Assembly (NCBI GenBank): GCA_021234155.1 | Contig: JAJEKV010000020.1 | Coordinates: forward strand, 18,467,018-18,531,017 | DNA from: Isoetes taiwanensis | Lineage: Eukaryota; Streptophyta; Lycopodiopsida; Isoetales; Isoetaceae | Reading direction: 5' to 3' | Length of the DNA stretch: 64,000 bases | Part shown: positions 58,009 through 64,000 of the stretch, in pieces | Position numbering within the stretch: the first letter of the stretch is position 1 | Layout of the letters: the number at the start of each line of letters is the position of its first letter | The notes under the pieces: model-generated | Told to the model about the DNA's origin: nothing | What the model saw: only the letters and a program-made list of their open reading frames with translations | The model's database searches: none | Program-made: the position numbers and the translations under genes

Positions 58009-59532
58009 ATGAATGATGAGCTGAATTCCTTTCTAGACACTCACACTTATGATATTGTTAAACAACCTGTTGGTCAGAATGTAATTGGTAGTAAATGGAT
58101 TTTTAAAATTAAGACAAATACAGATGGGTCAAAGAAGTATAAGGCTCGGCTGGTTGCACAAGGATTTACTCAAAAACAGGGCCAAGACTATGATGAAACT
58201 TATTCTCCAATAGTTAAACTTACAAGCATAAGAGTGCTTTTAAGTTTGGCAAATGCTCTAGATTGTGAAATACATCATATGGATGTCAAGACTGCCTTTT
58301 TGAATGCTATGCTAGAAGAAGATATATTCATGAAACAGGCACCTGGGTTTGAACAAGGGGAAAACTTGGTATGGAAATTAAACAGGGCAGTATATGGACT
58401 GAAACAAGCTCCAAGGGAATGGTATCTTTGTATGGATACGTTTCTTAGGGAGCAGGGATTTGAAAAGCTACAAAATGATGGCAATCTATACAGATACAGA
58501 ATAGAGAATGAATCCTGCATTATAGCCTTGTATGTAGATGATTGCATCATGATGGCAAACTCCATAAAAATTCTAAATGCTTGCAAGGACATTCTGAAAC
58601 ACAGGTTTAAAATGACAGATTTAGGTCTTTTACAAAAATTTCTGGGTATTGAAGTTGTGAGAGACAGAAAAAATAAGATACTCAAGTTGAAACAAAAGGG
58701 TCACATAGAGAACATGTTAAAGAAATTTAATATGGAGGATGCTAGTACTGTCAAAACTCCAATGGTGCCAGGCCATAGTCTGACTGATAATATTGAAGCA
58801 GATGCAGCAGAGCTTAAGTACATGGAACAGCTACCATACCGTGCTTTAATAGGTTGTCTTCTGTACTTAAGCAACAATACCAGGCCTGACATATGTTATG
58901 CAGTCAATATTCTTAGCAGAAGATGTAGTAGTCCCTGCAAAATACATTGGCTGGCAGCAAAAAGGGTTTTGAAATACTTGAAAGGAACACAAGATTTTGG
59001 CATAACCTTTGATAATGATGACCTACAGATGCATGCTTATTCAGATGCTGACTGGGCAGGGGATCAAACAGGAAGGAAGTCTACCACAGGTTATGTAATT
59101 TATCTTGCAGGTGGTGCCATCACTTGGAGAACCAAAAAACAGTCAGCAATTGCATTATCTTCAGCTGAGGCAGAGTATGCTGCCTCATGTCTACTATCTA
59201 GGGAAATAATCTGGCTCAGGAGATTGCTGGAGGAGCTAAATGTTAAACAGGTTGGAGCCACTGTCATTTTCTCAGATAGCCAAAGCTGTATAGCAATTGT
59301 TAAGAATCCTGTTGAACATGAAAGAACAAAACATATAGAGTTGAGCATGCACTATAGAGATCAAGCTGCCAGAGAAAACATTCAAATGAAGTATGTTGGT
59401 ACTGAAAATCAAATTGCAGATATTTTCACCAAAGCTCTTGCTGAGAGCAAATTCACAAAGTTTCAAAAAAGTTTGAAGGTGCATTATTTATGCAATGAAG
59501 GAGGAGCGTTGAAGCCTGGAGTCATTGCATAA
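58009..59532 (+). CDS. Copia F reverse transcriptase and RNase H
   Basis: Open for 507 codons. RT: KWIFKIKTNTDGSKKYKARL, HHMDVKTAFLNAMLEEDIFM, RAVYGLKQAPREWYLCMDTF and ALYVDDCIMM with intact YVDD. RNase H: HAYSDADWAGDQTGRKSTTG, IALSSAEAEYAASC and ATVIFSDSQSCIAI, giving catalytic D, E and D, then [20 protein letters not shown] and the stop at 59530-59532. The end overlaps the 3' LTR, whose purine tract GGAGGAGC lies inside the coding sequence, as is common for compact copia elements. Only the TAG just upstream stops it being joined to integrase. Confidence 0.95.
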   Translation: MNDELNSFLDTHTYDIVKQPVGQNVIGSKWIFKIKTNTDGSKKYKARLVAQGFTQKQGQDYDETYSPIVKLTSIRVLLSLANALDCEIHHMDVKTAFLNAMLEEDIFMKQAPGFEQGENLVWKLNRAVYGLKQAPREWYLCMDTFLREQGFEKLQNDGNLYRYRIENESCIIALYVDDCIMMANSIKILNACKDILKHRFKMTDLGLLQKFLGIEVVRDRKNKILKLKQKGHIENMLKKFNMEDASTVKTPMVPGHSLTDNIEADAAELKYMEQLPYRALIGCLLYLSNNTRPDICYAVNILSRRCSSPCKIHWLAAKRVLKYLKGTQDFGITFDNDDLQMHAYSDADWAGDQTGRKSTTGYVIYLAGGAITWRTKKQSAIALSSAEAEYAASCLLSREIIWLRRLLEELNVKQVGATVIFSDSQSCIAIVKNPVEHERTKHIELSMHYRDQAARENIQMKYVGTENQIADIFTKALAESKFTKFQKSLKVHYLCNEGGALKPGVIA

Positions 59533-60119
59533 TTATTGCTTTCATGAAACTACTTAATCTCTGATGGTAAAGCAGGTTGCAGAATGATCTGTAAGTTTGG
59601 CTAAGGTTTTCTTAACCTTAATGGCCTAAGTTCTTATTTTGAGTTTGCAAAATAAAAGTTAATGGTTGAAACCATTGAATCGATGGTCAATGAGTCAAAG
59701 GGCTCGTTTGTGAATTTGGGCTTGTGGGATAATGCAACTGACGAAAAACTCTGAACGGTGAAGCCTATCTTATCCGGAAATTTAGCCTGGTCGGTCGATT
59801 ACTGAATATATAATGCTGGCTAATCAAAAGCTCTACACACAGAGAACAAGAAGGAATCGTTCATACACGATTTGGCCTATTGTGGTGATCGCAATTATTG
59901 TGGGAAGATCGGGTTTATTTCTCTGCAGTAAGTTTTTAGTGAATGACTTCGAATAATATACTCTGTGGTATTATTATTTGCACCATTGGTTGTTTAAGCT
60001 AAAGAGTTTATGCCCCTACAATTTTTGATGGCTTGCCAAGTTGTGTTGCAAAGTTGTCTTAACAATTTGAAAGAAGATTGATTCCACTCTTTTGTATTAA
60101 CAAGTGCTTGAATTTCACA
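59507..60119 (+). repeat. Copia F 3' LTR
   Basis: CGTTGAAGCCTGG (first T changed to C) to GAATTTCACA, 613 bp. Differences from the 5' LTR include CCC/CCT, ATCAATGG/ATCGATGG and a small indel in GTAAGTT(G/TT)TAG. Confidence 0.95.
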
Positions 60120-60124
60120 GCTTT

Positions 60125-62360
60125 GATTATGTATGCACTTAATGGTTTGACCAGGGATTACCAAGTTTTGGTTAACCATTTTAAACTCAAGGCTCAGATT
60201 AAGATCTCCTTTAATCAGTTGCAGCAGAAACTCTTGGCTGCAGAAATAGATAACACTAGACTTCAGCAGCATGAGGCAGCACACTATTCAAAGGTCAAAA
60301 CTTCTGATCCTCCTACTGAATCTTCCAAATCTAATGTTTCTACCAGTACTCCATCAAAAACTCCTTTTGCTTGTTGGTATTGCAATAAGAAAGGCCATTT
60401 GAAGAAAGATTGTCGCAAACTCAAATCGGACTTGGCTCAGTACATAAAAGAGCAAGAGGCTAAAAATAATCCTAAATCTAAGGAGGATGTACCAGAGGTG
60501 TCTCAACTACAAACTAGTGCTCAGGTCTCTCAGGCCTCTATTGAAGAATTGGAAACCCATTTCTTAAATGTTGCTGCTACTCATTCACAGAAAGACTCTG
60601 ATCAGTGGCTTATTGATTCAGGAGCAACAAAACATTTGGCAGGTCAGTCCACTGTCTTTAAGAATCTAAAATCTCATGATTCAACTGTTGTTAGAATGGC
60701 AGATGGGAATCTTGCCAAATCCAAAGGAAAGGGTGTTGTTCAGTTTCAGACAGATTATTGCACAACTTTCAGAATTGAGGACATCATTTTGGTTCCTGAT
60801 CTGCTAGTAAACCTTCTTAGTGTCAGTGAGTTTGACAAGAAGCTGGGATTTTCAGTTCTTTTTACAGGTGGATTTGTCCATATCATGCAAAAGAATCCTT
60901 TGCATTTTATCGATCTTCAACAGTTGGGGCCAGTCGCTCAAGGGCATCTCAATGATGAAGGCTTGTATATCCTTGATGGAAAACCTTTGTCAACTTCTGT
61001 TTTGCCTCAGGAATCATCACTTGTAGCAGCTGTTTCTAAAACTCAGGAACATCTTTGGCATGAAAGGTATGGTCACATCAGTCTGCCTTCTTTAGTCATT
61101 GCTTCTCAGCTCAAAATGGTGCACGGGTTGCCTTCATTTCAAGTTAAAAACCTTCTTTGTCATGCCTGCAGACTTGGCAAGCAAGTCCAAGCTCCTTTTC
61201 CTACAAAAGCAGAATTCAGAGCCCAAAAACCTCTTGAACTAATTCATTCAGATATTTGTCATCTGCCTATTGCATCATTTGGTGGTAACAGGTATTTCAT
61301 TGTCCTAGTTGATGATTTCAGCCGATTTGCTTGGGTTTATCCTATCAAACTTAAGTCTCAAGCTTTATCTATCTTCAAAACTTTCAGTCAGTTGGTAGAA
61401 AATGAATTTTCAACAACCATCAAGGCATTGAGAACGGATAATGGAGGCGAATACATGTCTCAAGAGTTTGAAGCTTATGTGGACATCAAAGGTATAAAAA
61501 GGGAGTTAATTGTACCTTACGCTCATGCTCAAAACGGGGTGGCAGAGCGTAAAAATCGAACCATCATGGATTTAGCAAGAAGTATGTTAAAGCATAAAGG
61601 CTTACCACCAGAATTTTGGGCTGAAGCAGTATTAACAGCAACCTATGTTTCTAATCGGGCTCCCACTAAGGCTCTAAATCTGAAAACGCCCTATGAAGCA
61701 TTGCATGGAATCAAACCCGATGTTTCTAATTTACGCGTGTTTGGATGCCTTGGCTATGCATCTATTCCTCGAGAAGTACTTCAAAAGAATGGCAAATTAT
61801 CTGATCGATCCACTAAAATAATTTTTATTGGATATCCAACTCACATGAAGGGATGGCGCTGTTATGACCCTGTTACAAAAACAGTTTTTGTATCTAGAAG
61901 CATACAATTTGTGGAAGACGCGGTGTACTCCATGGAATTTCATCGGCTGCCACTACCAAACTATGATACCCAGATCAGAAATTTGTTTCAAATTGGTACA
62001 TCTTCTCTATCACTTAGTTCTGATTCTATTTCTCATGTACCTCCGCCTGTACCTGCTTTGCCTGTCAACGAATCCTCAAGTCTTCAAACTAATTCTAGTT
62101 CTAGTTCTCAACCTGTTCCATCTGCTTGTCCTTCTCCATCTGCTTGTTCTTCTCCTATGCGGTCCTCTTCCTTAGTTGATTCAGCAAGCCCTTATCATCC
62201 TTTTCGTCCACTCGATCTATTAGAACCAGTCAAATCTCGCTCATTATCCCCTTTACCTATACATCTTCAGAAACAGGTGGAAGACCTTCCTTTTACAGAT
62301 TTATCATTGGGAGACTCTTGTGATCAAAGCCAACACTCTTTAACTTCTATATCTGCATAA
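60125..62360 (+). CDS. Copia E gag end, protease and integrase
   Basis: Open to the TAA at 62358-62360. Gag: YALNGLTRDYQVLVNHFKLK and ISFNQLQQKLLAAEI, with a CCHC knuckle CWYCNKKGHLKKDC near 60370. The protease has [16 protein letters not shown], Asp intact. GAG-pre-integrase LWHERYGHISLPSL and CHACRLGKQVQAPF; integrase core [30 protein letters not shown] and [20 protein letters not shown] with D, D and E. The C-terminus has LRVFGCLGYASIPREVLQKN and SIQFVEDAVYSMEFH, then a Ser/Pro-rich linker. This is the best-kept copy of the B/D/E lineage in the window. Confidence 0.93.
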
Positions 62361-63848
62361 AATCCTCCACCTCGAAGGTCAGCCAGACTTGTTGCTTTAC
62401 CATCCGTTGATTACTGTAATGCTGCTCTTATGGTTACAGTTCTGAAAGAGATTGAACCCACTACATATACTCAAGCAGCAAAGCATTCACATTGGTTGAC
62501 AGCCATGCAAGAGGAATTGTCTATGCTTGCCAAGCAAGGGACTTAGGAACTTGTACCTAAACCAGCGAATAAAAACATTATTGGAGCCAAATGGATTTTT
62601 AGAACTAAGTATCATTTTGATGGATCTTTGTCCAAGCATAAAGCCAGGCTGGTTGCCAAAGGATACACTCAGCAAGAAGGATTCGATTTTCATGAGGTAT
62701 TTGCCCCTGTAGTTAGATTGGATACGCTGCGAGCTGTCATTGCCTTGGCCGCCCATAAACATTGGCCTTTGCATCAATTAGACTTCAAGTCGGCTTTTCT
62801 CAATGGTGATCTTGAAGAGGAATTATATATGCAACAGCCGCCAGGTTTTCGTGATAAAAAATATCATGATTATGTATGTAGACTTAAGAAGAGTTTCTAT
62901 GGTTTGAGACAAGCACCACGATGTTGGCACCAGAAAATTTATGCTTTTCTTCTTGAAATGGGATATCAGAGATCAAGAGCAGATCCAAACCTATATTTCA
63001 AAACAGAGAATAGTATGATTTCTGTCCTACTGTTGTATGTGGATGATACTATTGTGACTGGCGATGCCATTCAGCTTATTCAGCAAACAAAGGATTGGCT
63101 TAAGCATAACTTCGAGCTTACAGATCTGGGGCTTATGCATTATTGTTTGGGGATTGAAGTGTGGCAAACCGCAGATGGTATACATCTTACTCAACAGAAG
63201 TACATTTCAGAGTTACTAGCACAGTTTTATATGACAGACTGTACACCTGCATTAACGCCATGTGAATCAGGCCAAAAGCTCACACTTGAAGTCGCCGACA
63301 GAAGATCTGAGATGCTACTTTGTATCGGCGGTTAGTGGGGTCATTATTATATCTCACTCATACTTCGGCCGGACATAGTCTATGCAAGTAGGAGTTTTAT
63401 CACGATTCATGCATAATCCAAAGAAGCCACACCGGGTTGTTGCTAAAAGAGTCTTGCATTATCTTTCGTGGTACAAAAACGTAAGGGATTTTCTATGAAC
63501 GAAGTCAACGATCCAAAGCTCCATTTGTTTTTCGATTCAGATATGGCATCTGAGATATTACATCCGGGAAAAGTCTTATTGGGGTATGTTTCTTTTTATG
63601 GAGGTAATCCTATTACTGGAAAAGTCGAAACAAGATCTACAAGTTTAAGTACAACCGAGGCAGAGCTTAAAGCACTTGTTTCTCTGATTCAGGAGTTGAT
63701 GTGGATTGTCCATGCATGCGAAGATCTTGGAGTGTTAACAAAGCCCGCACTTCTATTTTGTGATAACAAAGGGCGCAAATATTACATGTCAAGGATTATC
63801 AATGGCGTTTACAGATTAAACATCTTGACATTAAACTATGTTTTATAA
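62361..63848 (+). pseudogene. Copia E reverse transcriptase and RNase H
   Basis: Continues past the TAA with [17 protein letters not shown] and a TAG at 62543-62545 (Trp codon change). The RT core is clean from 62580: [51 protein letters not shown] and [20 protein letters not shown]. From about 63290 several small indels break the frame; RNase H pieces such as [23 protein letters not shown] and LLFCDNKG remain. It keeps TTEAE, but is not continuous. Confidence 0.92.
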
Positions 63849-64000
63849 GGGAACAAATTGATAATGGTATGCTTACATTATCCTACTTGTTCTACCTCGG
63901 ATCAAGCGCCGGATGGCTTCACTAAACAACTTGTCGGTCGTCGGTTTACTCATATGAAGCGGACGCATATTATTCCTCAAGCTCGCGGTGACTGAAGGGG
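63849..64000 (+). pseudogene. Copia E RNase H tail and start of polypurine tract
   Basis: Out-of-frame remnants parallel to 42120-42290 of copia D, ending in TGACTGAAGGGG at the window edge. The rest of the tract and the 3' LTR are outside. Confidence 0.75.

Larger units (their letters stand above)
54644..60124 (+). mobile_element. Copia F, complete and young, nested in copia E
   Basis: 5.47 kb with two 612-613 bp LTRs (54649-55260, 59507-60119) and 5-bp duplications GCTTT (54644-54648, 60120-60124). The LTRs differ at about eight positions, roughly 1.3%. Coding sequence needs only about three frame corrections and one stop change, so it was active recently in genome terms. Confidence 0.95.
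53608..64000 (+). mobile_element. Copia E, host of nested copia F
   Basis: 5' LTR, primer site, gag, protease, integrase, RT and RNase H on the + strand, with copia F inserted in gag at 54649-60119. Ends at the window edge with TGACTGAAGGGG, the start of the purine tract; the 3' LTR lies outside. The region 60125-62360 is open, but later parts have stops and frameshifts. Confidence 0.92.

Noticed and set aside
60078-62360. Long open frame as a host gene
   Set aside because: Protease, integrase and CCHC motifs show it is a copia polyprotein. The in-frame start before 60125 lies in the 3' LTR of copia F, so the first residues are artefactual.

Overview
This window is nuclear DNA of a land plant. 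It holds an intron-rich gene for a plant-type mitochondrial carrier, plant-style Ty1/copia and Ty3/gypsy retrotransposons, an L1-type LINE with a C-terminal zinc-binding domain, and a 5S rRNA-like segment. The 5S variant, and the very long repeat-filled introns, fit a non-flowering plant such as a fern, lycophyte, gymnosperm or bryophyte better than an angiosperm. That placement is inference from a few bases.

Only one host gene is convincing: a mitochondrial substrate carrier (SLC25 family) on the + strand from about 17,784 to 44,732. It has seven recognisable exons that keep all three carrier repeats. Introns 3 and 4 are about 10 kb and 13 kb and are packed with dead transposons. Almost everything else is mobile-element DNA, often nested.

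Layout. 1-8,341: a long Ty3/gypsy element on the minus strand with 1.9 kb LTRs and an extra archaeal-type RNase H domain placed between protease and reverse transcriptase. 8,342-10,072: a decayed second gypsy element. 10,243-16,052: a full-length L1-like LINE with poly(A) and a 13-bp target duplication. 16,600-17,560: an old solo-LTR relic. 17,784-19,965: carrier exons 1-3. Intron 3 holds a recombinant copia element (20,382-25,109), the 3' end of a second LINE type, copia scraps and a Mutator-like transposase relic. Exon 4 is at 29,918. Intron 4 holds more copia elements. One of these (33,130-37,834) is split by a 592-bp TRIM whose LTRs carry a tRNA-like gene. Just beyond lies a 5S-rRNA segment joined to a complete reverse-oriented copy of initiator tRNA-Met with its CCA, which in turn abuts a copia LTR in inverted orientation. 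Carrier exons 5-7 end the gene at 44,732. 45,727-47,928 is a 5'-truncated L1. 48,395-52,665 is a different LINE split by an AT-rich block. From 53,608 to the window end is a copia element (E) whose gag is interrupted by a complete, young copia element (F, 54,649-60,119).

The genes do not form an operon or pathway. The biological interest lies in how retroelements have captured Pol III genes (5S and tRNA) in or next to LTRs, have recombined with each other, and have expanded a host gene that still looks intact.
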